Positions 1 through 9,346 of a DNA stretch of 64,000 nt are shown piece after piece. The notes under the pieces were generated by a model that saw only the letters and a list, made by a program, of their open reading frames with translations, had not been told where the DNA came from and ran no database searches. Position 1 is the first letter of the stretch; each line of letters starts with the position of its first letter. The DNA is from CAWEYO01 sp963813315 (GTDB lineage Bacteria > Pseudomonadota > Alphaproteobacteria > Rhizobiales > Rhizobiaceae). The position numbers were made by a program, and so were the translations under genes. The DNA lies in NCBI GenBank assembly GCA_963813315.1, contig CAWEYO010000025.1, positions 124,001 through 188,000 of the forward strand, read 5' to 3'.

Positions 1-10
1 CGGAAGTCAT
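1..10 (-). CDS. lpxB: Start of lipid-A-disaccharide synthase LpxB (partial, inferred)
   Basis: Only the first three codons (ATG ACT TCC) are visible on the minus strand before the window ends. The lpxI stop lies 5 bp upstream. LpxB follows LpxI in the lipid A cluster of many alphaproteobacteria and would condense lipid X with UDP-diacylglucosamine. The identity rests on gene order alone. Confidence 0.35.
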
Positions 11-14
11 GACC

Positions 15-893
15 TCAGACCTTGGGAAGGCCGAGGACGAACAAGCCGACCGCGTCCGCGTGATTGATCGTCGCGTCGAATTCCAGGACAAAGGCGCGTT
101 CGGCTTCAACCGCAACGCCGGCAAGACCCGCGGCATGAGCTCGCGCGATTGTGGCCGGACCAATGGTGGGAAGATCGGCGCGCAGCTCCTGGCCGGGCTT
201 GGCACATTTGACGAGAACGCCGCGCCTTATGCCGGCGATGCGGCCATTGGCTCGCAGTGCCTTCACGCGTTCCAGCAAGCCATCGGTCCCTTCAACTCCT
301 TCGAGCGCGACGGCTCTGCCGCCGATCGCCACAGCCGCCTGGCCGATGTCGAGTCGGCCGATGGCAAGTGCTGCTTCGAGGGCCGCATCGATGTCGCCTT
401 GATCGGACGCAAACGGGCGCGCCCTGGTCATGACGCCCTGCCGCGCGAGAAGATCGGGCAGGATTTCATGCGCGCCCACGACCGTTATCCCGTTCTGCTC
501 CAGATGCCCCACAACGGCGCTCAGCAGTGTGTTGTCGCCGCGCCGCAGCGCCTGAGTTACATGGGGCAGGAGACGCAGAAGAGGCAGATTCCACCTGATC
601 TTGCGCAGGCTGGGGCGACGAGAGACACCGCCGGCCATCACGACATGCGTAATGCCGCTTCGCTTGAGCAGTGGAACCAGCTTGCCGACCTCCTCGGGCG
701 CCAGTTGCCTGTGCTCGTAGGTCTCGAACGCCGAGCGGTCGACCGCTTCACCGTCGATCATGATTACGAAGGGCGCATTGCCAGCCTTGGCCAGACCTGC
801 CGCCAAGTCCACGGGAAGCTGGCCGGAGCCCGCGATCAAGGCGACGCGATCGGCCGGTCCGAATAACCCGGCACGAAGCTCAGACGTCGTCAT
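15..893 (-). CDS. lpxI: UDP-2,3-diacylglucosamine pyrophosphatase LpxI
   Basis: LpxI (DUF1009 family) hydrolyses UDP-2,3-diacylglucosamine to lipid X and UMP at the cytoplasmic membrane; it replaces LpxH in most alphaproteobacteria. The roughly 292-residue product shows the N-terminal IAGSGQLPVDLAAGL segment and the C-terminal motifs ALEGVEGTDGLLER and KPGQELRADLPTIGP typical of the family. The frame is open further upstream, but the start at MTTSEL overlaps the lpxA 3' end by only 14 bp, which suits translational coupling; an ATG three codons earlier (902) is an alternative. It follows lpxA in the lpxD-fabZ-lpxA-lpxI order. Confidence 0.93.
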   Translation of the reverse strand: MTTSELRAGLFGPADRVALIAGSGQLPVDLAAGLAKAGNAPFVIMIDGEAVDRSAFETYEHRQLAPEEVGKLVPLLKRSGITHVVMAGGVSRRPSLRKIRWNLPLLRLLPHVTQALRRGDNTLLSAVVGHLEQNGITVVGAHEILPDLLARQGVMTRARPFASDQGDIDAALEAALAIGRLDIGQAAVAIGGRAVALEGVEGTDGLLERVKALRANGRIAGIRRGVLVKCAKPGQELRADLPTIGPATIARAHAAGLAGVAVEAERAFVLEFDATINHADAVGLFVLGLPKV

Positions 894-1713
894 CCGCGCC
901 ATCGTCGCTCGCGCCATCGATCGCCGGAAGGCAGAAATTCCGCTTGTCGCGACTGTCCATGAAGGCAATGACCCGTTCGACCAGCGGGAATGCTGCAAAC
1001 TCCGCCCTGGCCCGTTCGAGATTGTCGGCGAGCGTGCGGGTACGATCGAAAATCATGCGATACGCTTTGCGCAGGACAAGAATGTCCGCTCGCGGCATTC
1101 CGGCACGCTTCATTCCGATAATGTTCAGCCCGCGAAGCTTCGCCAGGTTGCCGGTGACGATCCCGTAAGGGATTACGTCGCCCGGCACTGCCGAGCAACC
1201 GCCCAGAAAGGCGTTGTTGCCGACACGTACAAACTGGTGGACCGCCGTCAGGCCGCCGACAATGACATGATCGCCGATGTCGCAGTGACCGCCGAGAGTC
1301 GCGCCGTTGGCGAAAGTAACATTGCTGCCGACCACGCAATCATGCGCGATGTGGGAGTAGGCAAGGAAGTTGCCGTTCTCACCGATGACCGTCTCGCCGC
1401 GGCTGGTGTCGCTCCCGGCGTGCATCGTCACCGCTTCGCGAATGACGCAGTTGCGACCGATGACCAGAGTGGTGCGGCCGCCTTCGTGTTTCATATTTTG
1501 CGGGACCGCGCCCAAGACCGCCTGAGGAAACACCTTGGTGCCTTCGCCGATGGTTGTCGCTCCTATTACGGCGACGTGGCTTAGCAACTCGACGCCGTCA
1601 CTGATCGTCGCCTGGGCGCTCACGTGGCAGAAGGGTCCAATGCGGACCCCGGCACCGAGCTGCGCGCCAGCCTCAACGAAGGCCATCGGGTGAATGAAAG
1701 TTTCTGAATTCAT
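880..1713 (-). CDS. lpxA: Acyl-ACP--UDP-N-acetylglucosamine O-acyltransferase LpxA
   Basis: LpxA catalyses the first step of lipid A synthesis, transferring a 3-hydroxyacyl chain from ACP to UDP-GlcNAc in the cytoplasm. The 277-residue protein has a left-handed beta-helix of hexapeptide repeats (for example VGSNVTFANGATLGGHCDIG) and a helical C-terminal tail. The catalytic histidine is visible as H124 in SHIAHDC, equivalent to H125 of E. coli, and the GGLTAVHQF segment is conserved. The length is slightly above the usual 260-265. It begins 13 bp after fabZ and overlaps lpxI, so the cluster is probably one transcript. Confidence 0.97.
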   Translation of the reverse strand: MNSETFIHPMAFVEAGAQLGAGVRIGPFCHVSAQATISDGVELLSHVAVIGATTIGEGTKVFPQAVLGAVPQNMKHEGGRTTLVIGRNCVIREAVTMHAGSDTSRGETVIGENGNFLAYSHIAHDCVVGSNVTFANGATLGGHCDIGDHVIVGGLTAVHQFVRVGNNAFLGGCSAVPGDVIPYGIVTGNLAKLRGLNIIGMKRAGMPRADILVLRKAYRMIFDRTRTLADNLERARAEFAAFPLVERVIAFMDSRDKRNFCLPAIDGASDDGADDDV

Positions 1714-1726
1714 CGATTGTCGCCGG

Positions 1727-2194
1727 TCAGCCAGCCTTTGGAGACATCATCGCGGAGATTTCCGCTTCCGCGGCCTTTGCTCCGTCGACCAGGGCCTCGC
1801 ATGCAAATCTCCAGATATTGCCGCGTTTCTTCAGCTTCCTGACGTGAATTTCAAGCCGGTCGCCCGGCACGACCGGGCGTCGGAATTTTGCATTGTCTAT
1901 GGTCATGAAATAAACGAGAGACGGCTTGTCGGTCGCGGTGCTCTTGACACAGATGGCGCCAGCCGTCTGCGCCATCGCCTCGATGATCAAGACTTCCGGC
2001 ATGACCGGCTGTTCGGGAAAATGCCCCTGAAAATGCGGTTCGTTGACGGTCACGTTCTTGATGCCGATTGCAGAATTGTCCCCGTCGATCTCGATGATGC
2101 GATCGACCAGCAGAAAAGGAAAGCGATGAGGCAATAGCCTCATCAGCTGCATGATGTCGACCGTTTCGAGAACGGTACCGGCACTATCAGCCAT
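1727..2194 (-). CDS. fabZ: 3-hydroxyacyl-[ACP] dehydratase FabZ
   Basis: FabZ dehydrates 3-hydroxyacyl-ACP in fatty acid elongation and thereby competes with LpxA/LpxD for the same acyl-ACP pool, which explains its place between them. The 155-residue hot-dog-fold protein shows catalytic H58 in GHFPEQPVMP and E72 in VLIIEAMAQTAG, with the family's 14-residue spacing. The start overlaps the lpxD stop by 8 bp. Length and motifs are normal; the PE replacing the usual PG before VLIIE is a minor variant. Confidence 0.97.
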   Translation of the reverse strand: MADSAGTVLETVDIMQLMRLLPHRFPFLLVDRIIEIDGDNSAIGIKNVTVNEPHFQGHFPEQPVMPEVLIIEAMAQTAGAICVKSTATDKPSLVYFMTIDNAKFRRPVVPGDRLEIHVRKLKKRGNIWRFACEALVDGAKAAEAEISAMMSPKAG

Positions 2195-3239
2195 CGCCTT
2201 CGTCCTTCCTGGATTTGGTCAGGCCGCGAATTGCGGCAACTTCGCGGAAGAATTCGCGTATTGGGCGTGCGGGGGAACCGGCCCAGCGCTCGCCTTGCGG
2301 GATGTCATGCATCAGGCCGGCCGACGCCGCAACCTGCGCAAACGAACCTATGGTGATGTGGTCGGCGATACCGACGCGGCCGCCGAGCATCACAAAATCG
2401 CCGAGCGTCACTGAACCGGACAGGCCGCAATGGCCGGCAATCAAACAGCCGCGACCGATCCGCACGTTGTGGGCAATCTGGACCAGATTGTCTATCTTGG
2501 TGCCCTCGCCAATGACCGTGTCGCTCATCGCGCCCCGATCGACGGTTGTGTTGGCTCCTATTTCGACGTCGTCCTGGATGATGACGCGTCCGATCTGCGG
2601 AATGCGCTCCGGCCCGCGGGGACCGGCCACGAAACCAAAGCCGTCCTGGCCAATCTGGGCGCCGCCATGAACGACAACCCGATTGCCAACCAACGCATAC
2701 TGGATGCTCACATTCGGACCAATGAAGCAATCGCGGCCGATCTGCGTGCCAGCACGCACCACGGCGTTCGGTGCAACGATCGTCCCGCTGCCGATTGCCG
2801 CCCCGGGCCCTACACTTGCCCCAGCCTCAATGGTTGCCCCTGCCTCGACATGCGCATCTCGCGAGACGTGGGCTCCGGCCGAAACGCCCTTTTCGCCAGT
2901 CATCGGCTCCGGACTGGCAGCACCCGGATACAGCAGGCGGCCGATCTGGGCAAAAGCCTGTTGCGGCCGCGCCGTCGCCAGAACCGCAATGCCCGGCGGA
3001 ACCAGCTTGGCGACATCCTCGCCGCACAGGACCGCCGCCGCAACCCGTCCTTGCAGAAGGGCCGCGTTTCGCCTGCCGTCGACATAGACCAGCGCACCTT
3101 CGCCGCCGACCGAGGCCGAAGCGATGTCGCTTATGACCACTGCCGAATGGCTGGTATCGACAAGTTTGGCGCCGGTCAGCGCGGCTATCTCAGCGGCGGA
3201 ATACCGGCGTGACGGCGCAAAGAAGACCGGGTCTGTCAT
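2187..3239 (-). CDS. lpxD: UDP-3-O-acylglucosamine N-acyltransferase LpxD
   Basis: LpxD adds the N-linked hydroxyacyl chain to UDP-3-O-acylglucosamine in lipid A synthesis. From the ATG at 3239 the protein has 350 residues: an N-terminal uridine-binding domain (FFAPSRRYSAAEIAALTG), a hexapeptide-repeat beta-helix, and a C-terminal helix ending near IRGLTKS. The catalytic histidine sits in LVQIAHNVRIG. The longer open frame reaches back into bamA; the 3239 start is chosen because GAAGAAAAGG lies just upstream and the N-terminus then matches the family. Confidence 0.96.
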   Translation of the reverse strand: MTDPVFFAPSRRYSAAEIAALTGAKLVDTSHSAVVISDIASASVGGEGALVYVDGRRNAALLQGRVAAAVLCGEDVAKLVPPGIAVLATARPQQAFAQIGRLLYPGAASPEPMTGEKGVSAGAHVSRDAHVEAGATIEAGASVGPGAAIGSGTIVAPNAVVRAGTQIGRDCFIGPNVSIQYALVGNRVVVHGGAQIGQDGFGFVAGPRGPERIPQIGRVIIQDDVEIGANTTVDRGAMSDTVIGEGTKIDNLVQIAHNVRIGRGCLIAGHCGLSGSVTLGDFVMLGGRVGIADHITIGSFAQVAASAGLMHDIPQGERWAGSPARPIREFFREVAAIRGLTKSRKDEGDG

Positions 3240-3291
3240 GTGAACCTTTTCTTCCGGGCCAGAATGGCCCGGAAGCACAACTCGGCCCGCC

Positions 3292-5655
3292 TTAGAAGCG
3301 CGTCGAGATACCGAAATTGAAATTCTGCTCCACGTCGCTGTCAAGTTTCTCGACTGGAACAGCGTAGTCGACGCGCAAAGGCCCGAACGGAGACGCCCAG
3401 ATTAGGCCGGCGCCGACCGAGGCTCGCCAATCCATGTCCGTTCCGGCCACCACTGTATCGTTCAGGTCGCTGCCGTAAAGCGTCGCGGCGTCCGCGAAGA
3501 CGGCGCCCTTCAGGCCGAAGCCTTCGGGGAAGAGCGGAAGCGGGAACTGCGCTTCGGCGGAAGCGTTGAAGTATGTCGTGCCTCCAAGATGATCCAACGT
3601 GTTCGGATCGAACGGACCGATGCCGTTGTATTCGAACCCTCGAATGATCCGGTCGCTGTTCTTGAGCTGGTCGAACACCTGCAGCCCCTCGCTGGTGGTG
3701 CCCGCGATGTAGCCCGCGCCTCCGCTCAACAGGCCGACGATGTTCATCTCCTCCGACAGCGTGTGATAGTAAGTGCCGCGCCCGGTGAGCTTGATGAAAT
3801 TGGCATCACCCCCAATGCCGGCATATTCCGTCGTGAAGGTCGTGTACAGACCTGCATGCGGGTCCTTCATGTCGTCAATGGTATTGTAGAACAAGGAGCC
3901 GCTCACCGACGACTTCGTCCACGGGCTTTCCTCCACCGCATCAGCGATGGCTGGGGACACGTCGCATTCAACGGCGGCCGGCACAGTCGGATCGATGTCG
4001 CAGTCCGACGTGAAGTCATATCTCGATACAGAGTAGTTATATGCCAGCTGGCTGGATAGCGCCTCGGTGATCGGCAGGCCGAACCGCACCGTAGCGCCGT
4101 TCGTATCGCTGTCGTAGTTCGAATAGTCGCGGGTCTGCCGGTAGATGTCGAAACCTGCGGAAATACGCCGCCCGAGGAAATAGGGTTCGGTAAACGAGAC
4201 CATATAGTCCTGCGAGTTCTTGCCGCCGCCCGCCGAGAAGCGGATATACTGGCCCCGGCCCAGGAAATTTCTCTCGGTGATAGAGCCTTCGACGGACGGC
4301 CCCGACGTCTCGCCACCAGTCGAGTAGCCGGCGCCGACCGAGAACTCGCCCGTCGACTTCTCCACCAGGTCCACGACTAGAATGACCTGATCGGGCTGGG
4401 AGCCGGGAGCCGTGGAAATTTCCACAGTCTCAAAGTAATTAAGCCTTTCCAACCGCTTCTTCGCGCGCTTTATCAGAACCTGATTGAAGGCATCGCCTTC
4501 GCTGACGTCGAACTCGCGGCGGATCACATAGTCGCGCGTGCGGGCATTGCCGCGGATCTCGATGCGCTCGACATAGGTGCGTGGACCCTGATCGATCGAG
4601 TAGACGACGGAAATGGTGTGGTTCTCAAAATTGCGGTCACCGCGCGGCGTCACCTGGGCGAAGGCATAGCCGACCCCAGCCATGTGCTCGGTAAGCGCGA
4701 TGATGGAGTCTTCCACGTCTTCCGCGCTATAGACCTCGCCGGCCCGGGTCTTGATCAGGGAACGCATCGACTCGGCGTTCACTCCCTCGATCGTGCTCTC
4801 GATGCCAATGTCGCCGAACGTGTACCGCTCGCCCTCCTCGACCGTGATCGAGACGACATACTCGTTTTTCGATTCGTCGAGGTCGCCTGTCGCCGAGATC
4901 ACCTGGAAGTCGGCGTAACCGCGATTGTAGTAGAAACGGCGAAGCGCCTCCTCGTCAGCGCGCAGCCGGTTCTCATCGTAGACATCGTCGCGCATCAGGA
5001 ACGAAAGTATGGACGACCGCTTGGTCGAGATCACGTCGGCAAGACGGCGATCGCTGTACGCATTGTTGCCATTGAAGTCGATGCGCGCAATCTTGGTGCG
5101 GCCGCCTTCGACAATCTCGTAAACCACGTTCACTCGGCCCTCGCCAAGCTGCATAACCTGTGACTTGACCGTCGCGTCGTCGCGTCCAATCGCGCGATAG
5201 GCTTCTCGAATTGCCTCAACGTCGGCTTCCATGGCAGCGTTCGAAAAGGCACTCCGGGGTTTCAGCTGAACCGTCGACGCAAGTTGCGCGTCCTTGATCT
5301 TCTTGTTGCCCTGGAAGAGCACCTGGTTAACGATCGCATGTTCATCGACCTGAACGACAAGCGTCGATCCGACCTGGTTGATACGGACATCCGAGAACAT
5401 GCCGGTACCGAACAGACGTTTGACGGCCTCGTCTATCTCGATGCTGGAGAAGGACTTCCCCGGCGTGATTCCAATGTAGCTACGGACCGTTTCGTCATCG
5501 ACGCGTTGATTCCCCTGCACGTCGATGCTGCGGACAACTGCAGCCTCTGCAACCGATACGGACGCAATCTGCACCGCAAGAGCGCCCGGCACAACCAAAG
5601 CGGCGGACAAAGCCGCCGCGGACGCAGCGCTTAAAAAACTGGATACTGCCTTCAT
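3292..5655 (-). CDS. bamA: Outer membrane protein assembly factor BamA
   Basis: BamA is the Omp85 core of the machine that folds beta-barrel proteins into the outer membrane. The 787-residue precursor has a signal peptide of about 38 residues, five POTRA domains (to about residue 425) and a 16-strand barrel. The lid-loop motif is IRGF (in DRIIRGFEYNG) and the chain ends in Phe, the usual barrel signal. It lies between rseP and lpxD, the standard alphaproteobacterial order joining envelope proteolysis, barrel assembly and lipid A. The 220 bp upstream (5656-5875) has no gene and is the likely promoter region. Confidence 0.97.
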   Translation of the reverse strand: MKAVSSFLSAASAAALSAALVVPGALAVQIASVSVAEAAVVRSIDVQGNQRVDDETVRSYIGITPGKSFSSIEIDEAVKRLFGTGMFSDVRINQVGSTLVVQVDEHAIVNQVLFQGNKKIKDAQLASTVQLKPRSAFSNAAMEADVEAIREAYRAIGRDDATVKSQVMQLGEGRVNVVYEIVEGGRTKIARIDFNGNNAYSDRRLADVISTKRSSILSFLMRDDVYDENRLRADEEALRRFYYNRGYADFQVISATGDLDESKNEYVVSITVEEGERYTFGDIGIESTIEGVNAESMRSLIKTRAGEVYSAEDVEDSIIALTEHMAGVGYAFAQVTPRGDRNFENHTISVVYSIDQGPRTYVERIEIRGNARTRDYVIRREFDVSEGDAFNQVLIKRAKKRLERLNYFETVEISTAPGSQPDQVILVVDLVEKSTGEFSVGAGYSTGGETSGPSVEGSITERNFLGRGQYIRFSAGGGKNSQDYMVSFTEPYFLGRRISAGFDIYRQTRDYSNYDSDTNGATVRFGLPITEALSSQLAYNYSVSRYDFTSDCDIDPTVPAAVECDVSPAIADAVEESPWTKSSVSGSLFYNTIDDMKDPHAGLYTTFTTEYAGIGGDANFIKLTGRGTYYHTLSEEMNIVGLLSGGAGYIAGTTSEGLQVFDQLKNSDRIIRGFEYNGIGPFDPNTLDHLGGTTYFNASAEAQFPLPLFPEGFGLKGAVFADAATLYGSDLNDTVVAGTDMDWRASVGAGLIWASPFGPLRVDYAVPVEKLDSDVEQNFNFGISTRF

Positions 5656-5875
5656 TGGGCTCTCAAAACCTTTTTCTCGTAGTCCCCACGGCGAGAAATC
5701 CGGACGTCGCGGTACAATCAGGTTACCCTAATAGCCGGATTTCCTTTACACGCAAGGCTTCTGGTTAATTTGTATTTACTAAACGCAACAGCGTGACATT
5801 CGGGTCACGCATATCCGACATGATGGTAAACGCAGTCTCAATCACCCTCATCCCAAGCCCAATTTCTTCATGTTT

Positions 5876-7021
5876 TCAGCATCCAAACAGGTCGTTCCAG
5901 AAAACAAACCCCATGAATGCGAGCACCAGCAGAAAGCCGGCGCGATAGACCATTTCCATCGCTTTCTCGGAGACCGGACGCCCTCTGGCAGCTTCAACGG
6001 CGTAGAAAACCAGATGCCCTCCGTCAAGCGGCGGAATAGGAAGAAGGTTCAAAAATCCGATCCCTACGGACAACATCGCCACCAGTTGCACCAGCCACTC
6101 GAACCCGAGCTTTGCAGCCTTGCCGGCCATGTCCGCAATTCTCACAGGGCCGCCCAATTGGCACCTGTCCTCGCGGCCGACGGCAAAGCGTTTCAGGAAG
6201 GTTCCGGTCCGGACGAGGATATGACCGGTTTCCCGCACCGCCTCGACGACTGCGCCGGGCACGCTGTAGGCGATGACGCGCGGCTGCCCGAGTTGTTCGT
6301 TGTTGGCAACCCCGATAACGCCGATCCTGATCGTATTGCCGAGCGCGTCCTTCTGTTCAATGGTCTCGGGCGTCGCGGCGAGTTCGATTTCCTTGCCATC
6401 CCGCAGCAACACGAAGACAAGACGATCGCCTGTACGGCCGGAAACGAATCTCTGGACATCCGCAAATGTGTCCACCCTGTTGCCGTCCACGCTGACGAAG
6501 CGATCGCCAGGCATGAAACCCGCGCTGGCGGCCGGGCTGCCCGGGCGGACCTCGGCCACCATCGGCTCCGCTACGGGACGCCCGTAGGCGGCAAAGAAAA
6601 CTGCGAAGACCGCGACAGTCAGCAGGAAATTGAACAGCGGACCGGCAAAGACGGTCAACGCGCGCTTCCACACGGGCTGGGTATGGAAGGCGACCCTGCG
6701 CTCGGCCACGCTGAGCTTTTCCATTTCCTCCTGGTCGGGTGTGCTGGTGGCGTTGACGTCGCCCACAAACTTCACATAGCCGCCGAGCGGAACCGCGCAG
6801 AGCTTCCATCGCGTGCCGTGCCGGTCGTTGAACCCGAAAAGCTCCGGCCCGAAGCCGATCGAGAAGGCCTTCACCCCGATACCGCACCAGCGCCCGACGA
6901 GGTAGTGACCCATTTCGTGGACGAAAACGACTACGGTCAGTACGAACAGGAACGGAAGGACCGTGCCGACGAGAAGGCTGTCCGCACCAAACAGCGAGGC
7001 GAATAACTCGTTCAAGAACAT
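5876..7021 (-). CDS. rseP: RIP (site-2) metalloprotease RseP/MmpA family
   Basis: This is an inner-membrane zinc protease for intramembrane cleavage of anti-sigma factors and signal-peptide remnants. Zinc-binding HEMGH is at residues 35-39 in the first transmembrane segment, a PDZ domain is near residues 120-200 (VRPGSPAASAGFMPGDRF), and the second active-site motif LLPIPPLDGGH lies in a late transmembrane segment. The 381-residue length fits single-PDZ alphaproteobacterial members such as Caulobacter MmpA. It follows cdsA on the same strand. Confidence 0.94.
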   Translation of the reverse strand: MFLNELFASLFGADSLLVGTVLPFLFVLTVVVFVHEMGHYLVGRWCGIGVKAFSIGFGPELFGFNDRHGTRWKLCAVPLGGYVKFVGDVNATSTPDQEEMEKLSVAERRVAFHTQPVWKRALTVFAGPLFNFLLTVAVFAVFFAAYGRPVAEPMVAEVRPGSPAASAGFMPGDRFVSVDGNRVDTFADVQRFVSGRTGDRLVFVLLRDGKEIELAATPETIEQKDALGNTIRIGVIGVANNEQLGQPRVIAYSVPGAVVEAVRETGHILVRTGTFLKRFAVGREDRCQLGGPVRIADMAGKAAKLGFEWLVQLVAMLSVGIGFLNLLPIPPLDGGHLVFYAVEAARGRPVSEKAMEMVYRAGFLLVLAFMGFVFWNDLFGC

Positions 7022-7123
7022 GCCCTCAATCCCACGCGCGCCCTCACTACCGCCGTCGATACCGGAAAATCGACGGCGCTTCGCGACAACCCGATCGAAC
7101 CATTCGCAACAAGGGGTTACCGC

Positions 7124-7991
7124 TCAGACGGGAAACAGCACATGGGCGGGATGATCTGCGCTGCCGAATGCCCAACCGATGAGGTATAGCGCGAAGGCCG
7201 CCGCGACAAGCCCGTCGAACTCGATCCATGACGCCGCCATGGCCGGGAATAATGCTACCGGAATCCTTCACGCCTCTGCGCCGCTTCACCCATGATTCCA
7301 AAAGGTCGCCCGCCTGAGAGACGGCCGAAAGTACCGCGGCGGCGGCAACCGTCAAAAATGACACGCCGCCGCCTGCAATCGCGGCCAACAAAATGCCGGC
7401 GGCCACGCCCGCTGCCGCGCCACCGATGGCGCCGCTCCAGGTCTTGCCCGGCGAAATGGCCGGTGCAAGTTTCGGTCCGCCGATCGCCCTGCCGACGAAA
7501 TAGGCGAAAATGTCGGTTGCCCAAACAACGGCGAAGAGAAACAGAATCGCCAGGAGGCCGGAATGGTCGTCGCCGCGTAGCAGTGCCAGGCAGATGCCGG
7601 ACAACGCCGCGTAGGCAAAGCCGGCGACCGTCCAAGCGCCCTGCCCGCTGGCTGCCGCGTGCACAGCAACAGCGGCGAGCGTGATTGCCAGAGCGAGAAA
7701 GACCGTATTCGCGGGCTGGCCGGAAACGAGCAGGAAGAGCACGCCGGCCAGCATCGCCGCGGCAATCAACTGATGCGTGCCGTTTGTCGCGTTACGGCAC
7801 ATGACCGCCCATTCGTAGAAAATCGCCGCGGCTATGGCGGCCGCGAGAAGCCTGAAGGGCAGCCCGCCAAGCGAGGTCAGCCCGAGCGTTACGACTGCAA
7901 GGATAGTGCCCGAAATGACGCGAAGCTGAAGATTGGTCAATCCTCCGGGCTGACCGCCGCCTTTGGAGGGTACATCGGCATTGCCGGTCAT
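7124..7991 (-). CDS. cdsA: Phosphatidate cytidylyltransferase CdsA, frameshifted near the 3' end
   Basis: CdsA makes CDP-diacylglycerol from phosphatidate and CTP in the inner membrane. The ATG at 7991 overlaps the uppS stop (ATGA). The product is multi-spanning and carries most of the family signature, VKRRRGVKDSGSIIPGHGG then VMDRV, but the reading then changes to RRACRGG. Removing one A at about 7218-7219 restores VMDRVDGLVAAAFALYLIGW and a natural stop at 7124. As it stands, the frame runs on to 7047 with an unrelated tail, and the last signature Asp, part of the metal site, is lost. As the enzyme is normally essential, sequence error is likelier than true inactivation. Confidence 0.88.
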
Positions 7992-8707
7992 AACGCCACG
8001 CCGCGGGCGGTTGTTCCGCCATACCGGCGTTCGCGATTTGCAAAGGCTTCCACCGCCTGCGCGAAGTCGGCACGGCTGAAATCCGGCCAATAGCAAGGCA
8101 GGAAGAAGAGTTCGCTGTAGGCTGCCTGCCAGAGCAGGAAGTTGGACAATCGCATTTCACCGCTTGTTCGAATGATGAGATCGGGGTCGGGGATCGCGGC
8201 GGTATCCAGGAAGGTCGAGAACGATTCGGCAGTGATGGCGGCGGGATCGAGTTGTCCGGCTGCCACTTTCTCGGCAATCTTGCGCGCCGCGCGGACGATC
8301 TCGTCGCGCGATCCGTAGTTGAAGGCAATCACAAGGTTGAGCGCGGAATTGTCTCGCGTCAGCGCCTCCGCCTCTTCCAGCAAGGCCTTGATGTCGCTCT
8401 CGAGACCGGTCCGGTCGCCAATGATGCGCACCCGGACGCCGGCTTGGTGGAGTTCGGCCAAGTCGCGCCGGATGAAAAGCTTGAGCAGACCCATCAGGTC
8501 GCTGACTTCCGCCCTTGGGCGTGACCAGTTTTCGGAAGAGAAGGCATAGACCGTCAGCCAGGACACGCCCAACTCGCCGGCTGCGCGCACGGTCTGGCGC
8601 AGTGCTTCAACTCCGGCGCGATGGCCGGCGACGCGCGGCAATCCTCGCGCTTTGGCCCAGCGGCCGTTGCCGTCCATGATGATCGCGACATGCGCGGGCA
8701 TTGTCAT
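7988..8707 (-). CDS. uppS: Isoprenyl transferase (undecaprenyl diphosphate synthase)
   Basis: UppS adds isopentenyl units in cis to farnesyl diphosphate to make the C55 carrier lipid for peptidoglycan and O-antigen. The 239-residue protein starts with the canonical HVAIIMDGNGRWAKARGLPR, which contains the catalytic Asp and diphosphate-binding Arg residues, and ends with the dimer-interface region RTSGEMRLSNFLLWQ. It lies between frr and cdsA and overlaps the cdsA start by ATGA, indicating coupled translation. Confidence 0.96.
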   Translation of the reverse strand: MTMPAHVAIIMDGNGRWAKARGLPRVAGHRAGVEALRQTVRAAGELGVSWLTVYAFSSENWSRPRAEVSDLMGLLKLFIRRDLAELHQAGVRVRIIGDRTGLESDIKALLEEAEALTRDNSALNLVIAFNYGSRDEIVRAARKIAEKVAAGQLDPAAITAESFSTFLDTAAIPDPDLIIRTSGEMRLSNFLLWQAAYSELFFLPCYWPDFSRADFAQAVEAFANRERRYGGTTARGVAL

Positions 8708-8742
8708 AGCGCTTTTCGACTCCCAGGCGACGTCGCAGCGTT

Positions 8743-9303
8743 TCAGACGTGCATGATCTCGGCTTCCTTCTCGCCAAGCGAGCTGTCGATCATGGCAATC
8801 GTCTCGTCCGTCATTTTCTGGACCCTGTCGGACTGCGCCCGGTGGTCGTCCTCGCTGATGATACCGTCTTTCTCTGCCTTCTTGAGATGGTCCATGCCGT
8901 CACGCCTGACATGGCGGGCGGCTACGCGCGCGTTCTCGGCGTAATTGTGCGCGATCTTCACGAGTTCCTTGCGACGCTGCTCGTTGAGCTCAGGCAAAGG
9001 AATGCGAAGCGTCGTCCCGTCGACGATCGGATTGAACCCGAGATTCAACTCGCGGATGGCCCGATCGACAGCGCCGACCATCGACTTGTCCCACACCGAA
9101 ACCGACAGCATTCGCGCCTCGGGCACCGACACCGTCGCTACCTGATTTATCGGCATCGCCGTGCCGTAGGCCTGCACCTGGATCGGATCGAGAAGATTGC
9201 TCGATGCGCGACCGGTCCGCAGTGAGGCGAGGTCATGCTTGAAGGCGCTGACGGCGCCGTCCATGCGCCTTTGAAGGTCCTTGAAATCCGCTCCGTTCGT
9301 CAT
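8743..9303 (-). CDS. frr: Ribosome recycling factor
   Basis: RRF splits post-termination ribosomes with EF-G. Starting at MTNGADFKDLQRRM the protein has 186 residues, the normal length. It shows the conserved LRTGRASSNLLDPIQVQAYG region and the C-terminal three-helix-bundle strand KDGIISEDDHRAQSDRVQ. The frame is open 19 codons further upstream, but that extension is not family-like. It lies 43 bp after pyrH in the conserved rpsB-tsf-pyrH-frr order. Confidence 0.97.
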   Translation of the reverse strand: MTNGADFKDLQRRMDGAVSAFKHDLASLRTGRASSNLLDPIQVQAYGTAMPINQVATVSVPEARMLSVSVWDKSMVGAVDRAIRELNLGFNPIVDGTTLRIPLPELNEQRRKELVKIAHNYAENARVAARHVRRDGMDHLKKAEKDGIISEDDHRAQSDRVQKMTDETIAMIDSSLGEKEAEIMHV

Positions 9304-9346
9304 CGCCTGTCTCCTTGCAATTTCCTTGAAGCCCCTGGCGTCGGCC

